The notes beneath the pieces were generated by a model. It worked only from the letters and a program-made list of their open reading frames with translations. It was not told where the DNA came from and made no database searches. Below are positions 50,679 through 60,423 of a stretch of DNA of 64,000 nt, one piece after another. Position 1 is the first letter of the stretch. Every line of letters begins with the position of its first letter. Source of the DNA: Labilithrix luteola (GTDB lineage: Bacteria > Myxococcota_A > Polyangia > Polyangiales > Polyangiaceae); assembly GCF_001263205.1 (NCBI RefSeq), contig NZ_CP012333.1, positions 1,860,001-1,924,000 on the forward strand. The letters are read 5' to 3'. The position numbers and the translations under genes are program-made.

Positions 50679-53600
50679 TCAGAGAGCAACGAACTTCGTG
50701 CTCGCCGGAATTTCGCCCTTCTTCGAGCTCACGCGGAAGGACTTTCCGTCCCACGCGAGGGTGATGACGCGATACGGCACCTTGCGCGCGAGGATCTCGC
50801 TCTTGTAGCGAATCGCGTTGCGCGCGCGGTCGGCGGAGTCGAGAGCGCCGAGGACGGCGAAGAGGCCGACCGCACCGGCGTCGGTGGCTTCACCGACGAG
50901 CTGCTCCTTCTTCTCGTCGAGCGCACCGAGGACGAGCTGCGCATCGAGGTCTTCCCATGTGAGCAGAGTCAGTGTGCCCGGCCCGCTGAAGAGCGAGAGC
51001 TCCTTCAGCTTGCGCGAGACAGCTTCCGGCGTCACCCCCGCCTCGGGATCGGGCTTCTCGAGGAGCGCGGCAAGCCGCGAAGCGGAGAGCAGACGCGCGA
51101 ACATGCGCGGGTCGTTCGGACCGGGCGTCCCCTCGCCGCTGGCGATCTCGCGATCGATACGCAGTGCCTCGTCGACGCGACCGGCACCGGTGGCGGCGTT
51201 CGCGAGACGAAGCCATGCGAGAGGATTCTTGCCGTCGAGATCGGTGAGCGTCTTGTACTGACGATAGGCGGCGCCGTACCAACCCTGACGAAGGAAGATG
51301 TCGCCGAGCACTCGACGAGCATCGTGGCTCTGGCCGTCGAACTCGACGATCTCGGAGTACGTGCGTAGCGCTTCGTCCGCCTCGCCCGCTTCGGCGAGCA
51401 CGTCGCCGAGCTGCTGCGCGAGCGTGGGCGTGAGGAAGCCGCGATCGCGCAAGCGGCGCCCGTGCGTGAGTGCCTCCTGGCGCTGCCCAGTCCGCGCGAG
51501 GAGCTTCACGAGCCGAACGTCTCCTTGCGGATCTCCGGGCGCCGCGAGCATCGCCGACTTGAGGCGAACGAGCTGCTTGTCGGTCTTGTCGATGTCGGCG
51601 AGCTCGCGATCGATCTTGATCCAGTCGATGCCGCCGTAGAGTGCGCGGGACACGGCAGCCGCGATGCGTACGTCGACGGTGCGCCTGAGGAGGTTCTTCG
51701 CGAGGAAGCGCTGGCCGTCGTGAAGACCTGCGAAATGAGCGAGGACGACGTCGGCCGCCTGCTCCGTGTCGATGCGTTGCTGGACGATGTCGAGGACCGC
51801 TGCCTCGTCACGCCAGTCGGGCAATTCGCACGCCGCGTAAGCCTGATCGTAGAGGCTCGCGAGCTCATTCGCATTCGACGTCTTCTTCGCGCGCTTCTGC
51901 CAGACGACGAGCTTCTCGGAGAGCGGCCGGCTCGCCACGTCGCTGCAGCGACCGAGCGCTCGCACGAAAGCTTGTTTCTGGGCTCGTTCGCTGATCGCCT
52001 GCGCCTTCTGCAGCGCCTTCGCATCGTCGGCAACCGGCCGCGGCACGGCATGCGCGGCGGATGCGTTCGCACGCGGAGCGATTGCCGCTTTGGGTGCATC
52101 GTTCTTGAACGCGGGCGACGGTACCGCCATGGGGACGGGGGCAGGTGCGCCCCCCATCCCACCTCCACCCGTTCGCCCCGTGGCGAGCGCCGTGGTGTCC
52201 TCGTCCTTTGTCACCGGTATGGCCGTCGCCGTCGCGGCGGCCTGCCCAACCACGGGAGGCGCCATCGGAGGGGGCGCTCCTTCGGACAGACTGATAGACG
52301 CGGCTTTGCTCTCTTCGCGGTCGCTCATCGCCGAGCGCTTGTCACACCCCATCGCCGAAGGCGGCGTGACGACGAGCCCGAGGCCGCGCATCAAGCGCTC
52401 TTCGTCGCCCGTCGATTCGATCGACGTGAGGCGAACACCGCGCACGCGCGAATGTTTGCGCATGATGCCCTGACGGGCGTAAGCGGCTTCGTCCTCGAGG
52501 GCGAGCGAGCTCGTGTACGGCGTCACGAGCCCGTACTCCACGCCGAGCTGGAGAATCTGTCCGCGATCCTCGTCACCGACGCCCCCCATGAGACGACGCA
52601 CGTATTCGGCCGCCCAGAGGCGAGGCACGAGCGACGCGGTGAGCGACGTGGGATCGATTTTTACCTCGTATTTCTCGTCGAAATCCTTGCCGCCGACGCG
52701 CCCGTGGACGCCGACGACGTCGGGCAGAGGATGATGCGTGCGAGCGAGCAGCACGAGCTCTTCGCCACGCGAGAGCTTGCCGGTTGCCGAATAGAGCGGC
52801 TGGTCGAGTCCTGCGCCGAGGTCGATCGCGACGTCGGTGATGGTCGCCGTCTTGATGGCGCTGGTCAGGCGAAGAGCGTGGCCGGTGGTCTGCCCCGGCT
52901 CGTCGATCCGGACGTACTGACCGCCGCCGGCGCGCGTGAGCTGGGTGAGGAGCTCGTGGTGCGCATCGGCGCCGGTGCCGATGGCGAAGAATCGTGCACG
53001 CGACCCGGTGAGCGAACGACGAAGCCGCTCGAGCAACGCTTCGGCGGCGGTTTCACCCGAGGTCGGCGCGCCGTCACCCACGTAGACCAGCGCGGCCTGC
53101 TCTTTGCCGTGGAGGCGAGCGAGCGCGGGCTCGAACATCGCGCCGAGATCCGTCGCGCCGCCGATCGCGTGATCGCTCAGCGACTCGAGCGCCTTCGAGA
53201 TGTCGCCTTCGGTCGCGGGCGCGAGTCCCTCTTTGGGATAGACGACGCGCGGCCCGACATCGAGCGCCACCAAGGCGAAGTGATCCTTGTCGGAGAGCGA
53301 ACGGAGCGCCGCCTCGGCCGACGCGATACGGAGCTGGCGCGCGGATTCGTCACCACCGGCCGAGGTGTCCACCACGAACACCACGTCGGCATTCGCGGGC
53401 GGCTCGCGCGCGAAGTCGCGATCGGGGACGTACCGCAGCATGACGTAGTCGGCCTGATCAGCACCTGCCGAGAAGCGCCACGCGGCAACGGGAGGCTTCT
53501 TCTTCTTGCCAGCGAGCTCGAGCTGAAAGTCGGCGAGCGGTACGTATCCACTACGACGCATCGAAACGACGCGACCGGAGGGCTCCACCCGCGCGTCGAG

Positions 53601-54953
53601 CGACGAGGCCACGTCGATCTCCTGATCGGTGCCACCGATGTCGACCGAGAGCGCGAACTCGTCGAAGCGCACCGGATCGTCGGAACGGAGAGGATACACG
53701 TATCGCGTCTTGCCCGAAGCCATGGGCAGCATCTCGACATAGCGAAGGACGATGCGACGCGTGCCACTCGCCGGGATCGGAAACACACGCGCGCGATAGG
53801 TGCGCCCGTCGACCCATTCGAGCAATGCAGGGTCGTTCGCCTGACGGACCGCCGCTTCGTAGCGTGCGGCCGCCTCGCGCTTCTCGATGACCTCGCCTTC
53901 GACGAGCTGGCCGTTCGTCTCGAGTGCGAAGCCCGTGACCGTGGCCGTTGCCGGAACCGTGAACCAGTACCAACCTTCGATAGGCTGGCCGCCGGGATTC
54001 GAGAATGTCTGATCGACCTCGGTCTCGGCGATGCCGTCACGAATGACGGCGTGCACGACCTGTTTGGCGATGCCGAGCTTGCGCGCCGGAGCTCCGTTCG
54101 GGGCGGAAGGGTCGAGCCCATAGAGGCGCCCCGTTCCACTGCCGACCGCGCGTGACCCGCGCTGATCGCCCATACCGCCGGTCCAGTCTTGCCAGAAGGC
54201 AACGGGCACGAGCGTCGGCTTGCCTTCGGCCTTGGCGGTGCCTTGTTCGCCGGCGTTGATCTCGATCCGCCCGCCCGGAGAGGTGAGGACGGCGAGCCCT
54301 CGCGCCACGTAGACGACGAGATCTTTGCCGTCACGTCGCACGTCGATGCCCGCGTCCGACGCGGAGACCGTAGAGGCGCCGACCTTCACCTCGAGCGCCT
54401 CACCATCGACCTTCGGTGCATCGAGCCAGATCTCGCCCGAGTCCACGGAGACGCCGTGGTCGGAGAGCTGCAATGCGGTCTCGCCACGAAGGAAGATCGC
54501 CGCACCTTCGCCGGTTCGCACGAGCGCGCGCGCGCCTTTGGTGGTCTTCACCATGGCACCCGAGGCGAGCGGCGTTCCGGAGATCGCTTTGATCTCGCCC
54601 GCCGGGTCCGACACGCTGACTTCCCCCGCCGCGAGGTCGAGCCGCGCACCGAGCTTCAGCGCCTTCTTGGGTACGGGCGGCTTGAAGATCATCGCCGCGA
54701 CGACCGACGACACGGCCACCGTCGCGAAGAGGCCGAAGAGAATGCCTCGAAGCGGAATGCGCTTTTCGGGCCTCGCGGGAGGCGGCGGCTCTGCGCCTTG
54801 CGGAACGCGATAGGGACCTTGCGTGAACGGCGCCTGGGGAGGAGGGAGCTCACCTCCTGCAGGAGGGCCCTGCTGCACGCGCCCAAAAGCATCGGGGTTT
54901 TCGGCACCGGCCGGAGCTGCCGGCGGATCTGCGGGAACGTTCGGATCGTTCAT
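50679..54953 (-). CDS. FecR-like, VIT and vWA domain membrane protein with TPR tail
   Basis: 1424 residues. A Pro-rich cytoplasmic N-terminus precedes one membrane helix (GILFGLFATVAVSSVVAAMIF, about 70-90). A FecR-like beta domain (about 95-245; LDLAAGEVSVSDPAGEIKAISG, GEIWLDAPKVDG) is followed by a VIT domain (about 290-420; VIRDGIAETEVDQTFSNPGG, GWYWFTVPATATVTGF) and a vWA domain (about 520-690; VVFVVDTSAGGDES). The MIDAS motif DxSxS reads DTSAG, so its second Ser is lost. A long low-complexity stretch (about 860-990) leads to TPR-like helices with ALTHGRRLRDRGF and DEALRTYSEIVEFDGQSHDARRVLGDIFLRQGWYGAAYRQYKTLTDLD. This is the inter-alpha-trypsin-like plan; metal binding may be weakened. 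Role unknown. Confidence 0.85.
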   Translation of the reverse strand: MNDPNVPADPPAAPAGAENPDAFGRVQQGPPAGGELPPPQAPFTQGPYRVPQGAEPPPPARPEKRIPLRGILFGLFATVAVSSVVAAMIFKPPVPKKALKLGARLDLAAGEVSVSDPAGEIKAISGTPLASGAMVKTTKGARALVRTGEGAAIFLRGETALQLSDHGVSVDSGEIWLDAPKVDGEALEVKVGASTVSASDAGIDVRRDGKDLVVYVARGLAVLTSPGGRIEINAGEQGTAKAEGKPTLVPVAFWQDWTGGMGDQRGSRAVGSGTGRLYGLDPSAPNGAPARKLGIAKQVVHAVIRDGIAETEVDQTFSNPGGQPIEGWYWFTVPATATVTGFALETNGQLVEGEVIEKREAAARYEAAVRQANDPALLEWVDGRTYRARVFPIPASGTRRIVLRYVEMLPMASGKTRYVYPLRSDDPVRFDEFALSVDIGGTDQEIDVASSLDARVEPSGRVVSMRRSGYVPLADFQLELAGKKKKPPVAAWRFSAGADQADYVMLRYVPDRDFAREPPANADVVFVVDTSAGGDESARQLRIASAEAALRSLSDKDHFALVALDVGPRVVYPKEGLAPATEGDISKALESLSDHAIGGATDLGAMFEPALARLHGKEQAALVYVGDGAPTSGETAAEALLERLRRSLTGSRARFFAIGTGADAHHELLTQLTRAGGGQYVRIDEPGQTTGHALRLTSAIKTATITDVAIDLGAGLDQPLYSATGKLSRGEELVLLARTHHPLPDVVGVHGRVGGKDFDEKYEVKIDPTSLTASLVPRLWAAEYVRRLMGGVGDEDRGQILQLGVEYGLVTPYTSSLALEDEAAYARQGIMRKHSRVRGVRLTSIESTGDEERLMRGLGLVVTPPSAMGCDKRSAMSDREESKAASISLSEGAPPPMAPPVVGQAAATATAIPVTKDEDTTALATGRTGGGGMGGAPAPVPMAVPSPAFKNDAPKAAIAPRANASAAHAVPRPVADDAKALQKAQAISERAQKQAFVRALGRCSDVASRPLSEKLVVWQKRAKKTSNANELASLYDQAYAACELPDWRDEAAVLDIVQQRIDTEQAADVVLAHFAGLHDGQRFLAKNLLRRTVDVRIAAAVSRALYGGIDWIKIDRELADIDKTDKQLVRLKSAMLAAPGDPQGDVRLVKLLARTGQRQEALTHGRRLRDRGFLTPTLAQQLGDVLAEAGEADEALRTYSEIVEFDGQSHDARRVLGDIFLRQGWYGAAYRQYKTLTDLDGKNPLAWLRLANAATGAGRVDEALRIDREIASGEGTPGPNDPRMFARLLSASRLAALLEKPDPEAGVTPEAVSRKLKELSLFSGPGTLTLLTWEDLDAQLVLGALDEKKEQLVGEATDAGAVGLFAVLGALDSADRARNAIRYKSEILARKVPYRVITLAWDGKSFRVSSKKGEIPASTKFVAL

Positions 54954-55073
54954 GGTCGCTCACCGGCGTACGCACGAAGTGACCGAAGGATCTCCGGCAC
55001 CGCGCGCGCCCCCTCGTGCCGCCCTCCTTCGAACGTCGAGCGTACCGAACGAGCGAACCGAAAGGCCTATTTT

Positions 55074-56464
55074 TCAGCTCTCGTCGACGGGCGGTGGATT
55101 CGAGGCGGGAAGCGCCGCGGACGGAATCGACGCCGGCAGGGCCGCCGAAATCGGCGCGGAAATCGCCGAGGGAACGGAGGCAGGCCCGACCACGACCGAC
55201 GGCACCGGATGCGGCCGCCCGCCCACGGACGTGGAGACTTCGACCGTCGGAGGAGGAGCGGTGGTCACACCGGGGACCCACGTATCCAGACCGAGCGGTG
55301 CAAAGACCTGACGCCCCGCCGACGAGAGCGGCTGGAGCTTGCTCGTGAGCTGGTCTTTGCGGAGATAGAGCTCCTCGCGACGCCCGCCGTCATTCTCCAT
55401 CTTGAGCGAGAGCTCGAACTCGTTCGGGCTTCGCTTGGCGATCTCGCGAACGGTGGGGGCGAACATCGTGACGAGGCGCACGACGAACTTCACGACGAGC
55501 CCGTCTTCGAACACGGGCGCTCCGTCGAGGCTGACGGTGAGGAGTTGCTCTTTGTGCTCGGTGATCTCGCGCGCAGCGAGCGTGAGGGCCTGCCAGAGGC
55601 GCTCCATCGACGCGAGGTCTTCCGGGGCGAGCGTGCCGTTGATGGCGTCGGCCGCCTCCTTCCCCCGTTCTCGACGACGCCCGAGAGCCCTCCTTCACTA
55701 CGACGAAGGCGGAACGAGAGCGCGTCTTTCTCGGTGAGCTTGCGGCGAAGCGTGAGCTCGAAGGCATCTTCCGAGAGGTCGAACTGCGTGATGATCCACT
55801 CGTCGACGTTGATCTGCTTCGGCGTGACCGTGCCGCGAAGCCAGCTCTTGTCGACGCCGACCATCAAGTCCAACCCCTGGAAGAACTCGGAGACCTTGCG
55901 CGGCGCGCTCCACGACGGCGCCTTGTGCGTGGTCAACGTGAAGGCCGTCTCGATGGCGTCGGGATTCTCGTAAACGGCACTCACCTGGTAGCGCGCGTCT
56001 TTCCCTTCGACGAGCAGACGCCCCGAGACGCGCGTGCGGAGCACGGGAAGACGAGCGACCTTGAGAAACCCCTCGAGCAGCGCGCGTTGCTCCGTGAGAC
56101 TTCGCTCCGACTCGGTGCGCGCGTGCGCGGCTTCGCGTTCGTTCGAGGCAACGGCGTTTCGCTTGTGCTCCTCGACGTGACGCGAGGCGAAGCCGGCGAC
56201 CTGCTGGGCGTACTCGAGCGCATGTGCATGTTGCACCTTTTGCGCCGTGTCGCGAACCGCGCGCATGACGACCGTGTGGAACTGGTCGAGCGCCTCGAGG
56301 CCTTTCATGCGTGTCTGGGCGATCTCCTCCGTCTGGCGCGTGAGCATGCGCGATTCGTGATCGAGCTGCACGATGCGTGTCGACGCCGTCATGAACGCCT
56401 CGAGCGTCGACAGGAAATTGTAGCCGAGGGAGAAGGGCGTCGAGTCGCCGTAGAGGAAGCGCAT
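55074..56464 (-). pseudogene. Coiled-coil protein gene broken by a one-base frameshift
   Basis: Two minus-strand frames make one protein. From ATG 56464 (MRFLYGDSTPFSLGYNFLS, then helical coiled-coil and a beta-rich part to RRSEGGLSGVVENG) the frame runs well to about 55665 and then turns into Arg/Ser-rich nonsense. The next frame picks up directly with EAADAINGTLAPEDLASMER and continues to a stop at 55074, ending in a Pro/Ala/Ser tail. The switch falls in a run of five G (plus strand 55662-55666, CCCCC); six would restore one frame of about 463 residues. It may be a sequencing error, a real mutation or slippage. No family is recognised. TACGCT (complement of 56474-56479) precedes the ATG by 9 nt. 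Confidence 0.7.
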
Positions 56465-56590
56465 CGCGCCTAGAGCGTAACATGGCAGGGTCACCCCCTG
56501 GCCAAACGCACGGCATTTTTGGAGTGCACACCCTGTGCACGCAGCGGCCCCCCCTGACACGTCACCGCGTCACTTGGCGTACCACTTCAC

Positions 56591-58471
56591 TTACGGAAAC
56601 GCCGACCTCACCCACTCGGTACTTTTGGCCTGGATCACCGCCGGATCGGCATCGAGATCGAGTGGAGACTTGCTCCCAGCCATGGTCTCGAGGGCCCGTT
56701 TCGCGTAACCGCGAACGATAGGATACGGGTGCGTGAGCTGCGACGCGAGGAGCGGCACGGCAGAACGCGCGCGCGCCTCTCCGAGGAGCTGGAACGCCAC
56801 CGCCTGCTCGTGCGGTTTTCCTCGTTCGGCGGTGGCCACGAGCACGTTCGCATCGAGTGAACCATAGAGCTTGCGCAGCGCGTCGCGGTCGTACGAGCGT
56901 TTCCACCACGTCTCCATCTTCGACACGAGCGACTCGACGGTGGCATCCGCGTGGCAGAGGGCACACTCGAGCGGCCGATCGAGCATCACGCGCGGCGGAT
57001 CGGTGGGCGATCCGATGCGGTGATAGCGGGTCAGACGGCCATCGAGCGACAGGTTCTTCTGCGGCATGTGGCACGAGAGACAGCGCGAGCCTTCCCCCGT
57101 CGGCGCGTGATGCGTGTGCGCTCGGAGCGCTTCGGGCGCGGCATAGGCATCGTGGCACTTCGTGCACAAGCGATCCTGCGCTTCGCCTTGGAGCCCACGA
57201 AGACTCGCGGTGGCATCGGGTGCGTGAGGCGCATGGCATTCGGCGCACGACAACTTGGACGCGCACTTGCCGAGCAGCATGTCGCGCGCTTCGCCCGAGT
57301 TGATGTTGCTGCCGCCTGCCAGCCCGCGCCGCGTACCGCCTTCCCACGTGTGCTCGTAGCCCGAAAAGAGGACCTGATGGCAACGCGCGCAGGTTCGATT
57401 GATGCGCGCCGCGCGACCTTCCGCCGTGGAGGGATCGCGCGCTTCGCCGGGAAATCGCTGTTCGAAGAACGCGCTCTTCGGCTCGAACGACGGACGCACC
57501 TTGGGATTGCGAACGTGCTCCGCGGATCCGAGATGGCACGACTCGCAGCCGATGCCGAGCTCGACGAGGTGCTCACGATTGAACCGCGAACGCGTGACGG
57601 CGACCCCGTCGTTCAGCGACGGCGACGAACGCGGTGCCCCGAGACGCGCCAGCTCCTTTTCGAGGGCCGACGTGAGGCCCGGTGCGTCGGTGACGACCCA
57701 CGATGCGCGCCGATTCTCGGGCAGAAGCTGGTCGACGACCTCGCCCTGATAGACCGGCGAAGCATGGCCTGCGAGCGCTCCCATCACCGTCGAGAGGAAC
57801 GGTGGAGTGTTGTGACAGAAGATGCAGGTCTGATTCCAGACCGGCCCGGCACGGAGCCCCGGGCGCTCCTTCACCATGACCGAATAGCCCTTGTAGCGAA
57901 GCTGCTTCTCCCCGATGAGCCAGCTCACCGGAAGAATCAGCTCCTCGGGTGAATCGGTGGTGGGCTTGGCCGAAGGGTTCGCCGACGGCACGGCGATTCC
58001 AGCGTAATCCTCGCGGTAATGGCCGCCGATGACCTTGGTCACGCGATAGACCGCCGAGCCGAATTTTTTCGACGAGACGGTGACGAAACGGATGCCGCCT
58101 ACCGTCTCGAGACGCGCCTCGTCTCCTTTGAAGTGGAAGGTCGTCCCGTCGAACGGACCTCGGACATCCGCCTGCGCCGGATCCCTCGTCATGTTGTGCA
58201 TGGCGGAGCGCCGCCAGGTGCTCGCCACCGAGGCATGGCAGCTCTCGCACGCCTTGGATCCGGCATAGTCGGCGAAGAGAACGTTGCTTTGTACCTCGCC
58301 GGCCGGCCCCGCGGACGTCCGCGCACCTTCCGTGCCTCGCCGGGCGGCCGGAGTTCGAGCGGCCGATCCCGAGCAGCTGGCAAGGCAGGCAGCCAGCACC
58401 AGGACGAGAGCAAGAACGAGCCCGCTCGTGAGCTCTGCCCACGATCGGGCGCCGAATCCCCGAGACATCAC
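56591..58471 (-). CDS. Octaheme c-type cytochrome lipoprotein with HEAT-like C-terminus
   Basis: 626 residues. The signal peptide ends LAACLASC (Cys about 33). Eight CxxCH haem motifs are visible in order: CESCH, CIFCH, CESCH, CARCH, CAECH, CTKCH, CLSCH and CALCH, with many extra His as distal ligands. After the last haem, about 100 residues are helical and HEAT-like (LLGEARARSAVPLLASQLTHPYPIVRGYAKRALE). It is a lipid-anchored electron carrier or multihaem oxidoreductase outside the cytoplasm. The family resembles cytochrome c554/NrfB-type proteins, but substrate cannot be deduced. The complement of 58480-58485 reads TAGGGT 8 nt before GTG 58471, with ATG directly after. Confidence 0.87.
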   Translation of the reverse strand: MMSRGFGARSWAELTSGLVLALVLVLAACLASCSGSAARTPAARRGTEGARTSAGPAGEVQSNVLFADYAGSKACESCHASVASTWRRSAMHNMTRDPAQADVRGPFDGTTFHFKGDEARLETVGGIRFVTVSSKKFGSAVYRVTKVIGGHYREDYAGIAVPSANPSAKPTTDSPEELILPVSWLIGEKQLRYKGYSVMVKERPGLRAGPVWNQTCIFCHNTPPFLSTVMGALAGHASPVYQGEVVDQLLPENRRASWVVTDAPGLTSALEKELARLGAPRSSPSLNDGVAVTRSRFNREHLVELGIGCESCHLGSAEHVRNPKVRPSFEPKSAFFEQRFPGEARDPSTAEGRAARINRTCARCHQVLFSGYEHTWEGGTRRGLAGGSNINSGEARDMLLGKCASKLSCAECHAPHAPDATASLRGLQGEAQDRLCTKCHDAYAAPEALRAHTHHAPTGEGSRCLSCHMPQKNLSLDGRLTRYHRIGSPTDPPRVMLDRPLECALCHADATVESLVSKMETWWKRSYDRDALRKLYGSLDANVLVATAERGKPHEQAVAFQLLGEARARSAVPLLASQLTHPYPIVRGYAKRALETMAGSKSPLDLDADPAVIQAKSTEWVRSAFP

Positions 58472-58525
58472 GGAGAGCCACCCTAAAACGAGGGCCGTCG
58501 CCTTTGCACGCCCCCTTCGAAACCT

Positions 58526-58569
58526 CGGTCGAAATGCGGTCGAAACGCGGTCGAAACGCGGTCTGGACG
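58526..58569 (+). repeat. 11-bp tandem repeat in a divergent promoter region
   Basis: Four head-to-tail units based on CGGTCGAAACG: copies 2 and 3 are perfect, copy 1 has ATG at the end, copy 4 reads CGGTCTGGACG. They lie between the divergent cytochrome (58471) and kinase (58678) genes. Period of one helical turn, so clustered protein binding is possible. Confidence 0.75.
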
Positions 58570-58662
58570 CCGCAGTGCCAGTCGCCGTCCGGTCCCCCGT
58601 TCGAGGGGTGTCTCATTCCTTCGATAAGCCGAAGAGATTCTACGTTCGCCGAACGATCCAGG

Positions 58663-58668
58663 TATGCT
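58663..58668 (+). promoter_or_regulatory. -10-like TATGCT, leaderless-type position
   Basis: TATGCT lies 9 nt before ATG 58678, with no ribosome binding site. The same hexamer is found at the same place before the glutaredoxin-fold gene (34829). Confidence 0.4.
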
Positions 58669-58677
58669 TGATTCTCG

Positions 58678-60393
58678 ATGATGGCGGCTGAACGTGGACC
58701 GCTGCGCGTCGTGGGACGCTACGCGCTCTACAACGAGATCGCGGCGGGCGGCATGGCCACCGTCCACATCGGTCGGTTGCTCGGTCCGGTCGGCTTCGCG
58801 CGCACGGTTGCCATCAAGCGCCTGCACCCGCAATTCGCAAAGGATCCCGAGTTCGTCTCGATGTTCCTCGACGAGGCGCGCCTCGCCGCCCGAGTCCAGC
58901 ACCCGAACGTCGTCGCCACGATCGACGTCGTCGCGACGGACGGCGAGCTCTTTCTCATCATGGATTACGTCCGTGGTGAATCGCTCTCGCGCCTGATTCG
59001 CGCCGCGAAGAAGGCCGGCGAACGCATCCCACCGCGGATCGCCAACTCCATCGTCTGCGGATTCCTCCACGGCCTCCACGCGGCTCACGAAGCGAAGAAC
59101 GAGCGCGGCGAGCCGATCAACCTGGTTCACCGCGACGTCTCCCCCCAGAACGTTCTCGTCGGTGCCGACGGCATCGCCCGCGTCCTCGACTTCGGCATCG
59201 CCAAGGCGGCTGGACGCATCCAGGTCACGCGCGACGGGCAGATCAAAGGCAAGCTCGCCTACATGCCGCCCGAGCAGCTCTCGGGCCGTGAGTTGACGCG
59301 CACCGTCGACATCTACGCGGCGGGCGTCGTCATGTGGGAAACGCTCACGGGAGAGCGTCTTTTCAAGGGCGAGACCGAAGGCGAAACGCTCGCCAAGATC
59401 CTGCGCGATCCCATCAACCCGCCGAGCGCCATCGTTCCCACGCTCCCCCGCACGTTCGACAACGTGCTCCTCAGGGCGCTCTCGCGCGAGTCGAGCAAGC
59501 GCCATGCGACCGCGCGCGAGCTCGCCCTCGAGCTCGAGAAGTGCGCCAGCATGGCCAGCCCAACGGAGGTCGGCGAGTGGGTCGAGGCGATGTGTGGCCC
59601 CGCGCTGAGCGCCCGCGAAGACCAGATTGCCGAGATCGAGAGCAACTCGGCCGGCATCCGTGTCTCGCCCTCGGGGCGGCCCGAGCCCGACACCCGAAGC
59701 GACTCGGACTTCTCCGCCATTCCGATTCAGAACAGCCCGCAGGGCACGCTGCTCGGCGTCGGACCTCCGAGCAGTGGCATTGCCGTCAGCAGCCGGCGCC
59801 AGATGCGAAGCGTGGCCGACATCATGCGCACCGAGCCGGACGGCGCGCCGCCGTTCGCGCCGGGTGAGCTGCCGCTTGGTGCCCTCCCGCGCGACGAATT
59901 CACGAATTCGAAGATGACGGGAACGGCGCTGTCGCTCCCCGTCGAACGTCGGCTGCCAATCCTCGCGAGCGCCGCAGGTGTTCTCGTGCTCCTCGTGATC
60001 GTGGGCCTCGTGATTGCAGGCAAGGCCTCGTCGAGCACGGCCACCACCGAGCCTTCAGGGCATGCGCCGAGTGCAAGCATGTCGTCGGCCGACGTGCCCC
60101 CGCCAACCACTCCGAGCGCCTCGGCCACGAGCGTCCTGCCCGCGGATCCGATCCCCCCCCCTGCGAGCCCGACGCCGCCCGTCGCCGAGCCGCCGAAAAC
60201 GGCAGAGACGGCGCCGCCGAAGCCTCCGCCTACGGCACCGACGGTCACGCATCCACGGCCCAATCCGGCGCCGAAACCCACCGTGACGGCAACCGCAACA
60301 ACGCCTCCGGCGCCGGCGCCGAAGAAGAATTGCGATCCGCCGTACACGATCGACGCGAACGGCCGAAAGAAATACAAGCTGGAATGCATGTGA
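58678..60393 (+). CDS. Transmembrane Ser/Thr protein kinase (PknB-like)
   Basis: 571 residues. The kinase domain (about 12-280) has AAGGMATVHIG, ATP Lys in VAIKRL, HRDVSPQNVLV and DFGIAKA, closely like the kinase at 6778, including VSPQN in place of the usual VKPxN. After a disordered linker comes a membrane helix (ILASAAGVLVLLVIVGLVIAG), then a Pro/Ala/Ser/Thr-rich outer region ending CDPPYTIDANGRKKYKLECM, a Cys-framed tail shared in pattern with the 6778 kinase. Substrates are unknown; the two FHA proteins in the window are conceivable targets. A second ATG at 58681 is also possible. Confidence 0.92.
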   Translation: MMAAERGPLRVVGRYALYNEIAAGGMATVHIGRLLGPVGFARTVAIKRLHPQFAKDPEFVSMFLDEARLAARVQHPNVVATIDVVATDGELFLIMDYVRGESLSRLIRAAKKAGERIPPRIANSIVCGFLHGLHAAHEAKNERGEPINLVHRDVSPQNVLVGADGIARVLDFGIAKAAGRIQVTRDGQIKGKLAYMPPEQLSGRELTRTVDIYAAGVVMWETLTGERLFKGETEGETLAKILRDPINPPSAIVPTLPRTFDNVLLRALSRESSKRHATARELALELEKCASMASPTEVGEWVEAMCGPALSAREDQIAEIESNSAGIRVSPSGRPEPDTRSDSDFSAIPIQNSPQGTLLGVGPPSSGIAVSSRRQMRSVADIMRTEPDGAPPFAPGELPLGALPRDEFTNSKMTGTALSLPVERRLPILASAAGVLVLLVIVGLVIAGKASSSTATTEPSGHAPSASMSSADVPPPTTPSASATSVLPADPIPPPASPTPPVAEPPKTAETAPPKPPPTAPTVTHPRPNPAPKPTVTATATTPPAPAPKKNCDPPYTIDANGRKKYKLECM

Positions 60394-60423
60394 GCTGAGC
60401 CCCGGTTCGGCTATGACCGCGCC

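Noticed and set aside
51462..54155. 897-residue plus-strand open frame opposite the vWA gene
   Set aside because: No domain or signal; biased Arg/Asp/Glu composition typical of an antisense frame in GC-rich DNA.
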